Both the position numbers and the translations under genes were made by a program. A model generated the notes under the pieces. That model was not told the DNA's origin, ran no database searches, and was given only the letters and a program-made list of their open reading frames with translations. Source: a bacterium (GTDB lineage: Bacteria; Deinococcota; Deinococci; Deinococcales; Deinococcaceae). From it: DNA of 64,000 nt. The number at the start of each line of letters is the position of its first letter. Position 1 is the first letter of the stretch. Below are positions 12,741-22,643 of the stretch, one piece after another. The stretch is taken from positions 248,001 through 312,000 of the forward strand of contig JAJZIR010000001.1 in NCBI GenBank assembly GCA_021810505.1, given 5' to 3'.

Positions 12741-14434
12741 GCCAGCCGCAGGCCCAGCTCGGCCAGCTGCGCGGCTTCCACCGCTCCTGGGGCGTCCACC
12801 AGGGGGTCGGCGCCGCGGTTGTTCTTGGGAAAAGCGATCACGTCGCGGATGCTGCTCGCCCCAGCCATCAGCATGACCAGGCGGTCGATGCCCAGGGCCA
12901 CGCCGCCGTGGGGGGGAGCTCCGAATTCCAGCGCCCTGAGGAAGAAGCCGAACTTGGCCTCGACTTGCTCGGGGCCGAGCCCCAGCAGGCTGAAGATTTT
13001 GCGCTGCAGCTCCATGCGGTGGATGCGGACGCTGCCGCCACCGACTTCGTAGCCGTTGAGTACCAGGTCGTAGGCCAAAGCCCGCACGCCTCCCAGGTCG
13101 CCCCGCTCCAGGAGCGGGAGGTCCTCGGGATTAGGGGCGGTGAAGGGGTGGTGCATGGAGACGTAGCGGTTCTCTTCCCCCGACCACTCCATCAGCGGGA
13201 AGTCGGTGACCCAGCAGGGCGCGAAGCGGGGGGCTCCCTCCAGCAGCGAGAGCAGGTCGCGCAGGGCCAGCCGCAGCGCCCCGAAGGCGGCGCCCGCCTG
13301 CTGGCCGCGCAGGAACAGCAAGGTCGCCTTGGGGAGCTCCGGGGGCCGGAAACCGGCGGCCTCCAAGGCGGTCGCGATCCCGCCGGAGAGCACGCCCGCC
13401 TCCAAGCGGCTCCAGGGCAGCTGCGAGAAGCCGAAGCGGCGGGCGGTCTCGGCCAGCTGGTCCAGCTGCTTGCGGCTCAGCGGCGGGGCGGCCAGCAGGC
13501 TCAGCGGCCCCTCTCCGGGCAGGCCCGGCAGCTCGGGCGCCCAGCTGCCCAGCTGCTGGATCTCCAGGCCGAAGCGCAAATCCGGCTTGTCGCTGCCGTA
13601 GCGCAGGGCGGCCTCCTGGTAGCGCAGCCTGGGGAAAGGTCTAGGTAGATCGGCGCCCAGGACTTCCTGGAACAGCGCGCGGACCAGCTCTTCGACCAGG
13701 GAGATCACGTCCTCCTGCTCGACGAAGCTCATCTCCAAGTCCAGCTGGGTGAAGTCGGGCTGCCGGTCGGCCCGCAGGTCCTCGTCGCGGAAGCAGCGGG
13801 CCAGCTGGAAGTACTTGTCGACTCCGGACATCATCAGCAGCTGCTTGAACAGCTGCGGGCTCTGCGGCAGAGCGTAGAACTGCCCGGGCTGCAGGCGGCT
13901 GGGGACCAGGAAATCCCTGGCTCCTTCCGGGGTGGACTTGGTCAGGAGGGGAGTCTCTACCGACAGGAAACCGCGCTGGTCGAGCAGGCGGTAGAGCGCC
14001 GCGAAGACCTGGTGGCGCAGCCGCAGGGCCGCCTGCATGGCCGGCCTGCGCAGGTCGAGGAAGCGGTAGCTGAGCCGCAGCTCCTCGTTCACGCCCTGGT
14101 CGTCGAGCGGAAAGGGGAGGGGTTTGGACTCGGCCAGCAGCTCCAGCTGCTCGGCCAGCAGCTCGAAGCGCCCCAGGCCCGGCTTGCGCTGTTTCTCGGG
14201 CCTGAGCTGCAGCGTCCCGGAGACGGCGACGATGGCCTCGGCGTGCAGGGTCTCGGCGGCGGCGAAGCAGGCAGACTGCGGCGTCACCTGGACCTGCAGG
14301 GTGCCACCGCGGTCTCTAAGCTCCAGGAAGATCAGGCCGCCCAGGTTGCGCAGCCGGTGCACCCAGCCGGTCAAGGTCAGCTGCTGGCCGACTGCTTCCG
14401 GTCCCAGCTGTTCGAGTAGGTGGGTTCTCCTCAT
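12737..14434 (-). CDS. aspS: Aspartyl-tRNA synthetase
   Basis: 565-aa bacterial-type class IIb synthetase. It shows the OB-fold ([21 protein letters not shown]), the YRFLDLRRP hinge, motif 1 with [21 protein letters not shown], motif 2 ([23 protein letters not shown]), an inserted GAD domain and motif 3 ([13 protein letters not shown]). Length is close to E. coli AspRS (590 aa). I take ATG 14434 because GAGGAG precedes it; an in-frame ATG 12 nt upstream has no ribosome-binding site. The frame stays open further upstream, but that part is out of frame with hisS and not coding. Confidence 0.95.
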   Translation of the reverse strand: MRRTHLLEQLGPEAVGQQLTLTGWVHRLRNLGGLIFLELRDRGGTLQVQVTPQSACFAAAETLHAEAIVAVSGTLQLRPEKQRKPGLGRFELLAEQLELLAESKPLPFPLDDQGVNEELRLSYRFLDLRRPAMQAALRLRHQVFAALYRLLDQRGFLSVETPLLTKSTPEGARDFLVPSRLQPGQFYALPQSPQLFKQLLMMSGVDKYFQLARCFRDEDLRADRQPDFTQLDLEMSFVEQEDVISLVEELVRALFQEVLGADLPRPFPRLRYQEAALRYGSDKPDLRFGLEIQQLGSWAPELPGLPGEGPLSLLAAPPLSRKQLDQLAETARRFGFSQLPWSRLEAGVLSGGIATALEAAGFRPPELPKATLLFLRGQQAGAAFGALRLALRDLLSLLEGAPRFAPCWVTDFPLMEWSGEENRYVSMHHPFTAPNPEDLPLLERGDLGGVRALAYDLVLNGYEVGGGSVRIHRMELQRKIFSLLGLGPEQVEAKFGFFLRALEFGAPPHGGVALGIDRLVMLMAGASSIRDVIAFPKNNRGADPLVDAPGAVEAAQLAELGLRLA

Positions 14435-14442
14435 CGCGCTCC

Positions 14443-15750
14443 TCATCGTGAAGTGTCCCTGCCAGCCGCCCAGCCCAGCTGGGCGGCCAGTTGGGCGGCG
14501 CCGGTTTCCCAGCGTTCCCCGCTGGCCAAATCCTTGAGGCTGACCCGGCCGGAGCCGCGCTCCTCGGGACCGATCAGCCCCAGCCAGCGGGCCCCCCGGC
14601 GCAGCGCCTCCCGCTGGTGGGTCGCGGCCGGTCGCGGCCGGTAAGCGAATTCGGTGGTCCCTAGCGCCCGGAGCTCCCGGGCCAGGGCTAGGACGGCTGG
14701 CTGCTCGGCCTCGGTGAGGGCGCCCAGGTACAGGGCGCTGCCGAGCTCGGGCTCCTGCAGGGATTGCTCCTCCTGCAGGGCCAGGAGCAGGCGCTCCACC
14801 CCCAACGCCCACCCCACCCCGCTCAGGGCTTTCCCGCCTAAGAGCTCGGAGAGGCCGTCGTAGCGGCCGCCGCCGCCCAGAGCCGACTTGGCTCCGATGC
14901 CGCCGTGGTGGAGCTCCCAGGCGGTGCGCTGGTAGTAGTCCAGCCCGCGCACGATGCTGGGGTCGAGCTGGTAGGGGACCCCCCAGCTGTCCAGGTAGCC
15001 GGTGACCGCGTCCAGGTGCTCCCGCGCTTCCTCCCCCAGGAAATCCAGCAGGTTTTGGGGCGCTAACTCGGAGAGCAGCTCCTGGTCGGCCGGCGCCTTG
15101 GAGTCGAGGATGCGCAGGGGGTTGACTTCCAGGCGCCGGCGCGAGTCGGGAGAGAGCCGCTCCTGCGCGGGGGAGAGCAGCTCTCGCAGGTAAGCGCGGT
15201 AGCGCTCGCGGTCGGCCGGATCGCCGACCGACCCGACCTTCAGGTGGGCTTGCCCCAGGCCCAGGACCTGAACTACCGACCACATCAGGTCGATGGCCTC
15301 GGCGTCCGCCAAGGGCTGATCGGAGCCCAGCACCTCGTAATCGATCTGATGGAACTGGCGCAACCGCCCCTTCTGAACGTTCTCAGCCCGAAACATCGGG
15401 CCGGAAGTCCACAGCTTCAGAGGCGCCGGGAGCTGTTTGAGGCCGTTCTCCAGGTAAGCCCGGACCACCGAGGCGGTGCCCTCGGGCCGCAGGATCAAGT
15501 CGCCGTGACCGCCCTGGTAGCGGACCTCGAACATCTCCTTGAGGACGATGTCGCTGCTCTGGCCCACACCGTGCTCGGCCAGCTGCCGGCTCTCCAAGAT
15601 GGGCGTGGCGATGGCCTGGGCGCCGGCTCGGTTGAGCACCTGTCCAGCGCTGTGGAGGATCCGAGAGAAAGCCGCCTGGGATTGCAGCGGGCCCGGCCTG
15701 GCCAGCGGCGGCAATAGATCCATGGTCCCTTTGGGGCGGGAGATGCTCAC
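14443..15750 (-). CDS. hisS: Histidyl-tRNA synthetase
   Basis: 435-aa class IIa synthetase. Motif 2 region [15 protein letters not shown] and [20 protein letters not shown], the histidine-specific signatures [12 protein letters not shown] and [12 protein letters not shown], motif 3 [15 protein letters not shown], and a C-terminal anticodon domain are present. I choose GTG 15750 because a TATACT box sits 6 nt upstream, which suggests a leaderless transcript; TTG 15753 is also open. First gene of the leftward hisS-aspS-HAD-asnS-gap-pgk-tpiA run. Confidence 0.95.
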   Translation of the reverse strand: MSISRPKGTMDLLPPLARPGPLQSQAAFSRILHSAGQVLNRAGAQAIATPILESRQLAEHGVGQSSDIVLKEMFEVRYQGGHGDLILRPEGTASVVRAYLENGLKQLPAPLKLWTSGPMFRAENVQKGRLRQFHQIDYEVLGSDQPLADAEAIDLMWSVVQVLGLGQAHLKVGSVGDPADRERYRAYLRELLSPAQERLSPDSRRRLEVNPLRILDSKAPADQELLSELAPQNLLDFLGEEAREHLDAVTGYLDSWGVPYQLDPSIVRGLDYYQRTAWELHHGGIGAKSALGGGGRYDGLSELLGGKALSGVGWALGVERLLLALQEEQSLQEPELGSALYLGALTEAEQPAVLALARELRALGTTEFAYRPRPAATHQREALRRGARWLGLIGPEERGSGRVSLKDLASGERWETGAAQLAAQLGWAAGRDTSR

Positions 15751-15756
15751 CAAAGG

Positions 15757-15762
15757 AGTATA
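15757..15762 (-). promoter_or_regulatory. -10 box of a probable leaderless hisS transcript
   Basis: TATACT on the minus strand, 6 nt before the hisS GTG. No convincing -35 and no Shine-Dalgarno sequence is present. Confidence 0.45.
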
Positions 15763-15787
15763 GCCAACGGCGCGGGGAGGGGCGGTC

Positions 15788-16165
15788 TCAGGAACTGCTG
15801 CCAGGCGCGGAAACCGAGAACGGCAAGGTGTTGGAGGCTACGCTCCCTACATCGACGAACAGGAAGCCACCGCCGGGATTCAGGTTGGGCGGCAGCTTGA
15901 AGATGATCTCTGAGCTGGTCCAACGCACCACGTCCTGCGGGGGGATGGCGATCCCGCCGTGGCCACCCAGGGTTGCGCCCACGTAGATGGCGCTGTCCTT
16001 GGGGCCACCTAGGTAACGTCCCAGGATGGTGACCTCCTGGCCCGGCGCCGCGCTCGAGGTGACCTGATAGACCACCGGGGTGATGGTGACGCCAGCGGTC
16101 GCCATCCTGGGAGCACAGGCCACCAGCAGGGTGCTGGCTGACAGGAGCAGAGTGGTCTTCTTCAT
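15788..16165 (-). CDS. Small lipoprotein with an IPT/TIG-like domain
   Basis: 125 aa. The N-terminus [17 protein letters not shown] is a lipoprotein signal with lipobox LVAC, so it should be lipid-anchored outside the cytoplasmic membrane. The remainder ([15 protein letters not shown] ... [14 protein letters not shown] ... NTLPFSV) has the strand pattern and W-T-S-S-E-I-I-F motif of IPT/TIG immunoglobulin-like domains. ATG 16165 follows GGAGG; the frame extends further upstream but that part contains the promoter. No partner is obvious; function unknown. Confidence 0.75.
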   Translation of the reverse strand: MKKTTLLLSASTLLVACAPRMATAGVTITPVVYQVTSSAAPGQEVTILGRYLGGPKDSAIYVGATLGGHGGIAIPPQDVVRWTSSEIIFKLPPNLNPGGGFLFVDVGSVASNTLPFSVSAPGSSS

Positions 16166-16183
16166 TGGACCTCCGTGAGATCC

Positions 16184-16212
16184 AGTGTAGAGCTTGCGGC
16201 CGCCGCGGTCAA
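16184..16212 (-). promoter_or_regulatory. Promoter of the small lipoprotein gene
   Basis: Minus strand TTGACC (16207-16212) and TACACT (16184-16189) with a 17-nt spacer; the start would fall about 10 nt before the GGAGG site. Confidence 0.65.
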
Positions 16213-16246
16213 CGAGGGTCGCGCTCTCCCCCGCCTTTCTTTTTTG

Positions 16247-16272
16247 GTGATGATAATGCGACTTATCATCAC
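16247..16272. promoter_or_regulatory. Perfect 10-bp palindrome, operator-like
   Basis: GTGATGATAA and TTATCATCAC form a perfect inverted repeat around a 6-nt centre. It lies between the vapC stop and the lipoprotein promoter, 34 bp upstream of the -35 box. The T-rich flank lies on the wrong side for a vapC terminator. AT-rich TGATAAT-type half-sites recall Fur-family boxes, but this is only a resemblance. Confidence 0.5.
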
Positions 16273-16301
16273 TGAAGGTAAAAGGGAAGAGCTGGCCCCC
16301 T

Positions 16302-16709
16302 CTATCTAGCGATCTGTACGATCGCAACGGCGACCTCCGCGGGTACTTTATCCCAGGCCGCGTCCGCGGTGAGGACAGCTAACCCGAGCCGCTTGCCCAA
16401 GGCCAAGCAGGCCCGGTCTCCCAGCGACAACCCCTGGGACTTGGTGAGCGGTCGGAGCTCCGCGGCGATCACGGCGTCCGCTCGGGTGAAGGGCGCCACC
16501 TCGACGGCGCCGCCGAGAATCCTCCTATCCCGCAAGGCCTCCTCGAGTCGCTGCGGGTCCCCGCCGCGCTCGGCCACTTTGCTGTAAACCTCACAGAGGT
16601 TCACGGCGCTGATCAAAGCGCCGGCCGGTAACCGGCGGACGACCTCGTCCGCCCCGGGCTCTCCGTTCAGGTAGGCCAAAAACGCGGAGGCGTCTAGAAC
16701 GGCGCTCAT
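16302..16709 (-). CDS. vapC: VapC-type PIN-domain ribonuclease toxin
   Basis: 135-aa PIN-domain protein with the full acidic quartet: D6 (VLDASAF), E40 (NLCE), D98 (SLGDRACLALG) and D116 (TADAAW). VapC toxins cleave tRNA or rRNA and are held inactive by a partner antitoxin. Its ATG overlaps the stop of the upstream AbrB-like gene (ATGA), the normal vapBC arrangement. Confidence 0.9.
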   Translation of the reverse strand: MSAVLDASAFLAYLNGEPGADEVVRRLPAGALISAVNLCEVYSKVAERGGDPQRLEEALRDRRILGGAVEVAPFTRADAVIAAELRPLTKSQGLSLGDRACLALGKRLGLAVLTADAAWDKVPAEVAVAIVQIAR

Positions 16710-16987
16710 TCCTTGGCGGCCTCACCCCGGCGCTCCTCCAGGAGCTCCGCGGTGAGGGCCCGGTCAGCGAGCTCTGGGTACAGCTGAACCAGGAGCCCTT
16801 TCCCGCTCTCGGCGATCTCTCTGGCGCTGACGAGTTTGACCTCGACCGCTCCCCCGGCCTGGTCTTGTTCTACTTGAAACAGGATCCGGTCACCTTCCTG
16901 GAGCCCCAAGGCTTTGCGTAGCGGCGCGGGTAGTCCTATCCGCCCTTTGGCGCCGAGGTGGGTCGGGTAGTGCTTTTTCTCTCCCAT
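16706..16987 (-). CDS. vapB: VapB-type antitoxin, AbrB/MazE (SpoVT) fold
   Basis: 93 aa. The N-terminal swapped-hairpin AbrB-like DNA-binding domain is seen in LGAKGRIGLPAPLRKALGLQEGDRILF, followed by a C-terminal tail expected to wrap the toxin. It should bind VapC and autoregulate the pair. ATG 16987 has no Shine-Dalgarno site; an extended -10 box (TGGTACAAT) ends 7 nt before it, so the mRNA is probably leaderless. Confidence 0.85.
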   Translation of the reverse strand: MGEKKHYPTHLGAKGRIGLPAPLRKALGLQEGDRILFQVEQDQAGGAVEVKLVSAREIAESGKGLLVQLYPELADRALTAELLEERRGEAAKE

Positions 16988-16994
16988 ATTTTGT

Positions 16995-17003
16995 ATTGTA
17001 CCA
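16995..17003 (-). promoter_or_regulatory. Extended -10 promoter of vapBC, leaderless
   Basis: TGG-TACAAT on the minus strand, TACAAT at 16995-17000, 7 nt from the vapB ATG. Confidence 0.55.
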
Positions 17004-17070
17004 CTCCTCTATTTTTGACACTTCTCGGCGTTTCCCAGGTAAGTCACCGCTCGCCACGGTCTGCGGGCCG

Positions 17071-17079
17071 TGATAGGAT
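17071..17079 (+). promoter_or_regulatory. Extended -10 promoter of the GNAT gene, leaderless
   Basis: TGA-TAGGAT (TAGGAT at 17074-17079), 7 nt before the GTG start at 17087; no Shine-Dalgarno sequence. Confidence 0.5.
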
Positions 17080-17086
17080 CCGCTGC

Positions 17087-17671
17087 GTGCAGTTATATCC
17101 GGACTACCCGGTCCGCAGCGCCCGGCTGCGGCTGCGCCCTCTAGGCAGCAGCGACACCCAAGCTCTCCTGGCCTACCGCTCCCAGCAAGACGTCTGCCGC
17201 TTCGTGCCCTTTGAACCCATGGACGCCTCGGATATCGCCCAGAAGCTGAGCGGCGGCTGGTCCAAGCGGGCGATCGCCGCCGAAGGGGACGCTCTGATCC
17301 TCGGCGTCGAGCTGGCTGCTACCGGTCAGCTCATCGGCGATATCATGCTCGCCTTCAAGAGTGCCGAGCACCGAGGTGGCGAGATCGGATGGATGCTGCA
17401 TCCCGACTACGGCGGCCAGGGCTATGCCACCGAGGCGGCGCACGCCACCTTGCACCTAGCTTTCGACCAGCTCGGGCTCCACCGCGTGATCGCCCGCGTG
17501 GACGCCCGCAACGCTCCCTCGCTGCGGCTGGCTGAGCGCTTGGGGATGCGCCGTGAAGCTTACCTGGTCAGCAATGAGTGGTTCAAGGGCGCTTGGAGCG
17601 ACGAGATCGACCTAGCTATTCTGGAGGACGATTGGCAGGCTCAGCACCTCGCCGGCTCCTGCCCGCGATGA
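17087..17671 (+). CDS. GNAT-family N-acetyltransferase (RimJ/RimL type)
   Basis: 194 aa. The RimJ/RimL-like pattern is clear: LRLRPLGSSDTQALLAY at the N-terminus, then IGDIMLAFK, EIGWMLHPDYGGQGYATEA (the acetyl-CoA pyrophosphate loop QGYATEA) and VIARVDARNAPSLRLAERLGMRREAYL. It probably acetylates a protein N-terminus, amino sugar or small molecule; the substrate cannot be told. I start at GTG 17087 because an extended -10 box (TGATAGGAT) ends 7 nt before it; the open frame upstream is not homologous-looking. Confidence 0.85.
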   Translation: MQLYPDYPVRSARLRLRPLGSSDTQALLAYRSQQDVCRFVPFEPMDASDIAQKLSGGWSKRAIAAEGDALILGVELAATGQLIGDIMLAFKSAEHRGGEIGWMLHPDYGGQGYATEAAHATLHLAFDQLGLHRVIARVDARNAPSLRLAERLGMRREAYLVSNEWFKGAWSDEIDLAILEDDWQAQHLAGSCPR

Positions 17672-17800
17672 GATCGCAAAGAGCCCGCCGGCCTCTAGCC
17701 CCAGCCACCTGAGCTCGGCCGGAGGCCCTGAAACCCCCTGCTGCTCCACCAGAATCCGCGCGGGCGTGATCCGGCCATCCGGGTTCCACACTTTACTCAT
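17612..17800 (-). CDS. Possible 62-aa small protein, convergent with the GNAT gene
   Basis: Short open frame starting MSKVWNPDGRITPARILVEQQG. It overlaps the last 60 nt of the GNAT gene on the opposite strand. Upstream on the minus strand CTGACC (17831-17836) and TAACAT (17809-17814) are 16 nt apart, and the ATG follows 8 nt later, like the leaderless genes nearby. No family recognised; it may be chance. Confidence 0.25.
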   Translation of the reverse strand: MSKVWNPDGRITPARILVEQQGVSGPPAELRWLGLEAGGLFAISSRAGAGEVLSLPIVLQNS

Positions 17801-17912
17801 GGAAGGTCATGTTAGCTATCGTGTATTGCTGGTCAGAGCCTACGGTTGTAGGAAAGTCATTCTGGATCTCGCCGCCGGCGAGACGATCAGAGTCAGAAAG
17901 CGAGGTAAGGGT

Positions 17913-19133
17913 ATGGCCAAGCGGTCCACTCTCGGTATCTTCTGCGCATTGGCGTTGGGGGGCGCAACCGCCTTAGCCCAGCAGAGCTCGGTGTTCACCA
18001 TCGGGACTCTCTACGCTGGGTCCGGTTCGTTTGCTACCTCCTCGCTGCCGCAGTACCAGGGCCTCAAGTTCTGGGCTCAGCAGGTCAACGCCAAGGGCGG
18101 CGTCTACGTCAAGTCCCTGGGCAAGCGCCTCAAGATCAAGATCGTCGCCCTGAACGATCAGAGCTCGACCTCGACCGCCGAGACCGAGTACAACCAGCTG
18201 ATCACCCAGGATCACGTCAACCTGCTGGTCGCCGATTTCGGCTCGGTCCTCACCTCGGTGGCGATCCCCCTGGCCAACGAGCACCACGTCCTGCTGATCG
18301 ACCCCACCGGGACCGGAGCCAGCTTCTTCCCCAAGCCCAATCCCTACCTGGTCCTGGCCGCACTGCCGACCTCCGCGGTCTGGCCGGACTCGCTGGCCAA
18401 CTTCTTGATCGCGAGGAAGCTGAAGCGGGTCGCCATCCTCTACGACACCAACGATTTCGACCAGTCGCAGGCCCAGACCTTGGCCCAGAAGCTGAAAGCG
18501 GCCGGAATCACCCCGGTCTACGACAACGGCGTGTCGACCAGCACCTCCAACTACACCGTCTTGGTCCACGACATCGCTGCGACCAACCCCCAGGTGGTAG
18601 CCGAATTCGGCTACTCGGCCAACGACATCCCCTTCCTCCAGGCCGTCGACTCCAGCGGCCTGAAATTCAACCTGGTCTTCACGGTCTTTCCCGGCCAGCT
18701 CGAGCAGCTGCTCCAGAAGAACGTGGGGACCGCCGGCCTGAACGGTACCCTGACCTACCCCACGCCCCCGCTGTTGGCCTACAACAAGGTCAACTTCGGC
18801 CTGGGCGTGAACGCTTTCACCCGCGCTTTCAAGGCGGCCGGGATGGGAGCCCCCAATTTCTTGGATATCGCCGGCTACAACAGCGGCCTGGTCATCCAGC
18901 GAGCCCTGCAGCTGACCAGCGGCCTGAAGCCCTTGGCGCTGCGCCGGGCGATCCAGAGCTTTTCCGGGAAGATGTTCACCTTAGACGGCCTGTTCAAGGT
19001 GCAGAGCAGCGGCGCCCAGGTCGGGGAGCTGCTCCCGGTCGCCCAGTTCCAGATGCAGGGCGGCCAGCTCAAGCTGGTGATCGTCTACCCCAAGAACGTC
19101 GCCACCGGCAAGCTGCTCTACCCTGCCCCCTAG
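17913..19133 (+). CDS. livK: Branched-chain amino acid ABC transporter, substrate-binding protein (LivK-like)
   Basis: 406 aa. A Sec signal peptide (MAKRSTLGIFCALALGGATALAQ) precedes a periplasmic-binding-protein type 1 fold (FTIGTLYAGSGSFATSSLPQYQGLKFWAQQVNAKGGVYVKSLGKRL is the typical LivJ/K opening). ATG 17913 is chosen because the signal peptide starts there and GGTAAGG precedes it, though the frame opens earlier. Ligand may be a branched-chain amino acid, amide or other compound; LivK-like specificity is not readable. First of five import genes. Confidence 0.9.
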   Translation: MAKRSTLGIFCALALGGATALAQQSSVFTIGTLYAGSGSFATSSLPQYQGLKFWAQQVNAKGGVYVKSLGKRLKIKIVALNDQSSTSTAETEYNQLITQDHVNLLVADFGSVLTSVAIPLANEHHVLLIDPTGTGASFFPKPNPYLVLAALPTSAVWPDSLANFLIARKLKRVAILYDTNDFDQSQAQTLAQKLKAAGITPVYDNGVSTSTSNYTVLVHDIAATNPQVVAEFGYSANDIPFLQAVDSSGLKFNLVFTVFPGQLEQLLQKNVGTAGLNGTLTYPTPPLLAYNKVNFGLGVNAFTRAFKAAGMGAPNFLDIAGYNSGLVIQRALQLTSGLKPLALRRAIQSFSGKMFTLDGLFKVQSSGAQVGELLPVAQFQMQGGQLKLVIVYPKNVATGKLLYPAP

Positions 19134-19177
19134 GTCCGTAAGTCCCAGGCCCACTCCCGCCCACCCCAGGAGATAAG

Positions 19178-20059
19178 GTGTTCCTACTCGAATACGCCGT
19201 CTTGGCGGGCATCCTCTACGGCCTGTATTTCAGCTTGATCGGTATCGGCCTCAACCTGACTTTCGGCGTGCTCAAGATCGTGAACCTGGCCCACGGAGAC
19301 TTCCTGATGCTGGGCGGCTTTCTGGCCTATTTCCTCTACAGCGCTCTGGGGCTGAGCCCGCTGTGGGCGGTCCCGATCAACCTGGTCCTGTTCGTCGCGC
19401 TGGGCGGTTTGCTCTACGCCTTGCTGATCCCCAGGCTCCGCCAGTCCCGCGACCCGGAGATGGCCTCCTTCATCCTGTTCTTCGGGCTATCGCAGGCCAT
19501 CGAGGCCCTGGCCATCTTGGCCTTCGGCAACAACCAGCGCTCCCTGCCGGCTGCGGCCATCGGCCCGGGGACCATCTCGCTGTTCGGCCAGGTCTTCCCC
19601 CTCTCCTGGGCGGCGGCCGGGGCGGCCGGGCTGCTCTCGGTGCTCCTGCTCTATCTCTACCTCTACCACACCCGGTTGGGCCAAGCCACCCGCGCGGTGA
19701 TGGCCAGCCGGGAGGAGGCGGTGGCCAGCGGCCTGTCGGTGGGGCGCATCTCGGCCCTGGCTTTCGGAATCGGCCTGGCCCTGGCGGCCATCGCCGGCGT
19801 CTTCGCGCCGTACCTGCTGGGGGGGATCAGCCCCAACATGGGGGTGGCGGTGACCACCACTTCCTTTACCGTGATCGTGATCGGCGCCCTCGGAAACCCG
19901 GTCGGGACGGTGGTAGGGGGGCTGATCTACGGGCTGGCGCTGATGCTGATGGAAACCTACGCGTCCTCCTGGGCGACTCTGCTCCCTTACCTGCTCTTGG
20001 TGATCACCTTGCTGATCTGGCCGTCGGGCCTGCTGGGCAGGCGGCTGCGCAGTGCCTAA
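19178..20059 (+). CDS. livH: Branched-chain amino acid ABC transporter permease LivH
   Basis: 293-aa integral membrane permease with about eight hydrophobic segments. The LivH signature GLNLTFGVLKIVNLAHGDFLMLGG is near the N-terminus, and the EAA-like loop VMASREEAVASGLSVGRISALAFGIG lies in the middle. GTG 19178 follows AGGAG. It overlaps livM by 8 nt. Confidence 0.93.
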   Translation: MFLLEYAVLAGILYGLYFSLIGIGLNLTFGVLKIVNLAHGDFLMLGGFLAYFLYSALGLSPLWAVPINLVLFVALGGLLYALLIPRLRQSRDPEMASFILFFGLSQAIEALAILAFGNNQRSLPAAAIGPGTISLFGQVFPLSWAAAGAAGLLSVLLLYLYLYHTRLGQATRAVMASREEAVASGLSVGRISALAFGIGLALAAIAGVFAPYLLGGISPNMGVAVTTTSFTVIVIGALGNPVGTVVGGLIYGLALMLMETYASSWATLLPYLLLVITLLIWPSGLLGRRLRSA

Positions 20060-20966
20060 ACTCCGGGGCCACGCCTGGGCGATCGCCGTCCTCCTGGCGG
20101 CCTTCGCCCTGGCCCCGAGCTTCTACGGCAACCACAGCGTCCTGTTCTCCATGGCTGCCTTCGTGGCCCTGGCCGAAGGCCTCAACGTCCTCTACGGCTT
20201 TACCGGCTACCTGCCCTTTGGCTACGTCGGCTTCTTCGGGACCGGCGCCTACGGCGCCTCGCTGGCCATCTTGGCCGGGACGCCTCCGCTGTTGGCCCTG
20301 CTGGTCGGGGCCGCTGCCAGCGTGGTCCTGGCCGCGCTGCTGACGCCGCTGCTGCGCCTCTCCGGCGCCTATTTCTCGATCGCCAGCCTGGCCACCGCCG
20401 AAGCGATGCGGCTGATCGTCTCCAACCCGGCGCTGACCCCGCTCACCAAGGGCCCTTACGGCCTCAACCTGCAAGCCGCCTTCCACCCCCACCAGAGCTA
20501 CTGGGCCATGCTGGTCATCTTGGCGCTGACCCTGGCGCTGGTCAGCTACCTGCGCCTCTCCCCTTTCGGCCTGGCCCTGCAGGCGGTCCGGGAGGACCCG
20601 GTCAGCGCGGCGATGGCTGGGGTCCCGGTGGTCTATGCCCGCTCGGCAGCTTGGTTGCTGAGCGCGGCGGTGGCCGGCTCGGTCGGGGGCGCCTTCGCCT
20701 GGCACCTCTCGGTGTTCTACCCCCAGACCGTCTTCAGCCTGAGCACCTCGATCTTCGCCATCGTCTTCACCCTGTTCGGGGGAGCCGCCACCCTGCTCGG
20801 CCCCGCCACCGGCGCAGTCCTGCTTTACGCCCTCTACACCGCGGTCGGCTTGAGCGCCCCGCAGTACTTCCAGCTGATCTACGGCCTGCTGATCGTGGGC
20901 CTGGTGCTGTTCCTGCCCTACGGCTTGACCTCCCTGCTGCAGCGGCGGGGTATCCATGTGCCCTGA
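20052..20966 (+). CDS. livM: Branched-chain amino acid ABC transporter permease LivM
   Basis: 304-aa permease. ALAEGLNVLYGFTGYLPFGYVGFFGTGAYGASL matches the LivM motif, and LALQAVREDPVSAAMAGVPVVYARSAAWLLSAAVAGSVGGAF is the ATPase-coupling loop and following helix. GTG 20052 lies inside the livH 3' end, and the gene overlaps livG by 11 nt. It pairs with LivH to form the channel. Confidence 0.93.
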   Translation: MPKLRGHAWAIAVLLAAFALAPSFYGNHSVLFSMAAFVALAEGLNVLYGFTGYLPFGYVGFFGTGAYGASLAILAGTPPLLALLVGAAASVVLAALLTPLLRLSGAYFSIASLATAEAMRLIVSNPALTPLTKGPYGLNLQAAFHPHQSYWAMLVILALTLALVSYLRLSPFGLALQAVREDPVSAAMAGVPVVYARSAAWLLSAAVAGSVGGAFAWHLSVFYPQTVFSLSTSIFAIVFTLFGGAATLLGPATGAVLLYALYTAVGLSAPQYFQLIYGLLIVGLVLFLPYGLTSLLQRRGIHVP

Positions 20967-21671
20967 GCCGCTGCTGGAAGTCCGCGCCCTCAGCAAGAGC
21001 TTCGGCGGCCTCCAGGCCCTGGGCGGGGTGAACCTCAGCCTGGCCGAGGGGGAAATCCTGGGCTTGGTCGGGCCCAACGGCTCGGGCAAGACCACCCTGA
21101 TCAACGCGGTCAGCGGCCTGCTCAGGCCGGACAAGGGCGAGATCCGCTTCGGCGGCAGGTCGCTGCTCGGACTGCACCCCCACCAGCGGGTCCACTTGGG
21201 AATCAGCCGAACTTTCCAGTCTCCTAAGCCGTTTGCCGGGCTGAGCACCCTGCAGAACCTGGAGGTGGCCTGGAGGTTCGGGTCCGGCCGGAGGGGGCCC
21301 CCGCCCCAGGAAGTGCTGGCCGCGCTCGGCCTGGAGAAGTTAGCCAGGCGCGACGCCGCCAGCCTGAACAGCGCCCAACAGAAGAAGCTGGACCTGGCCA
21401 GGGCGCTGGCCACCGGCCCCAAGCTGCTCCTAGTCGACGAGCTGGGCGCCGGCCTGAACGCCGCCGAGCTCTCCGAGATGGCTGACTTCCTGGGCGCCCT
21501 GGCGGTCCAGGGGGTCGCTTTGCTGGTGGTCGAGCACCTGCTGGGCTTCCTGGACCGCCTGACCAAGCGCCTGATCGTGCTCAACGCCGGCAGGGAGATC
21601 TTCGAAGGTGACCTCCAGGCAGCCGCGCAGGATCCTCAAGTGGTGGCGGTGTTCCTCGGGGAGGGTGGGGC

Positions 21672-21675
<4 letters not shown>
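20956..21675 (+). CDS. livG: Branched-chain amino acid ABC transporter ATPase LivG, atypical signature motif
   Basis: 239-aa ATPase. Walker A is GPNGSGKTT, and the LivG-specific GISRTFQSPKPF Q-loop is present. The signature, usually LSYGQQRRLEIARAL in this family, reads LNSAQQKKLDLARAL here, losing the Gly. Walker B is LLLVDELGAGLN, with Leu where Pro is usual. The signature loop is therefore degenerate in the second position set, though the fold is intact. GTG start within the livM 3' end. Confidence 0.9.
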
Positions 21676-22394
<719 letters not shown>

Positions 22395-22450
22395 GCCCGC
22401 CCCGGTCGGGTCGCCCTCTCCCCCACTGCCGCCCTCCTTGGGAACATCCT

Positions 22451-22496
22451 CTACTAGTGATACTTTTCACGATATTCTTAGCTCGTGAAAGATATC
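22451..22496. repeat. 46-bp palindromic spacer repeat, copy A
   Basis: TTTCACGA (22465-22472) and TCGTGAAA (22483-22490) are a perfect inverted repeat with a 10-nt centre, preceded by ACTAGTGA. The 46 bp align without gaps to copies at 28574 and 36032. Copy A lies 57 bp after livF. Confidence 0.75.
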
Positions 22497-22592
22497 TTCG
22501 CTCTCCTTCGGCCTCCGCTGGGCGGGCGGCTGGCCCAGGAGTTACCCGGCGGGACAGACAGCCTTGATGGCGGCGCGGCTCCACCTTAGAAT

Positions 22593-22616
22593 CCCGCCAG
22601 GCTCGGCGGGCTTTTT
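22593..22616 (+). terminator. Rho-independent terminator after the liv operon
   Basis: CCCGCC and GGCGGG arms with a 6-nt loop, followed by CTTTTT. It is 27 bp before the next gene, so it could also attenuate readthrough into that gene. Confidence 0.7.
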
Positions 22617-22643
22617 CCCTGAAGTCTAGAAAGGAAGTCAGGC

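Noticed and set aside
14435-15283. Long minus-strand open frame continuing upstream of aspS
   Set aside because: It runs through hisS in another frame, is composed of Pro/Gly/Arg/Ala-rich text and has no family similarity; aspS starts at 14434 behind a ribosome-binding site.
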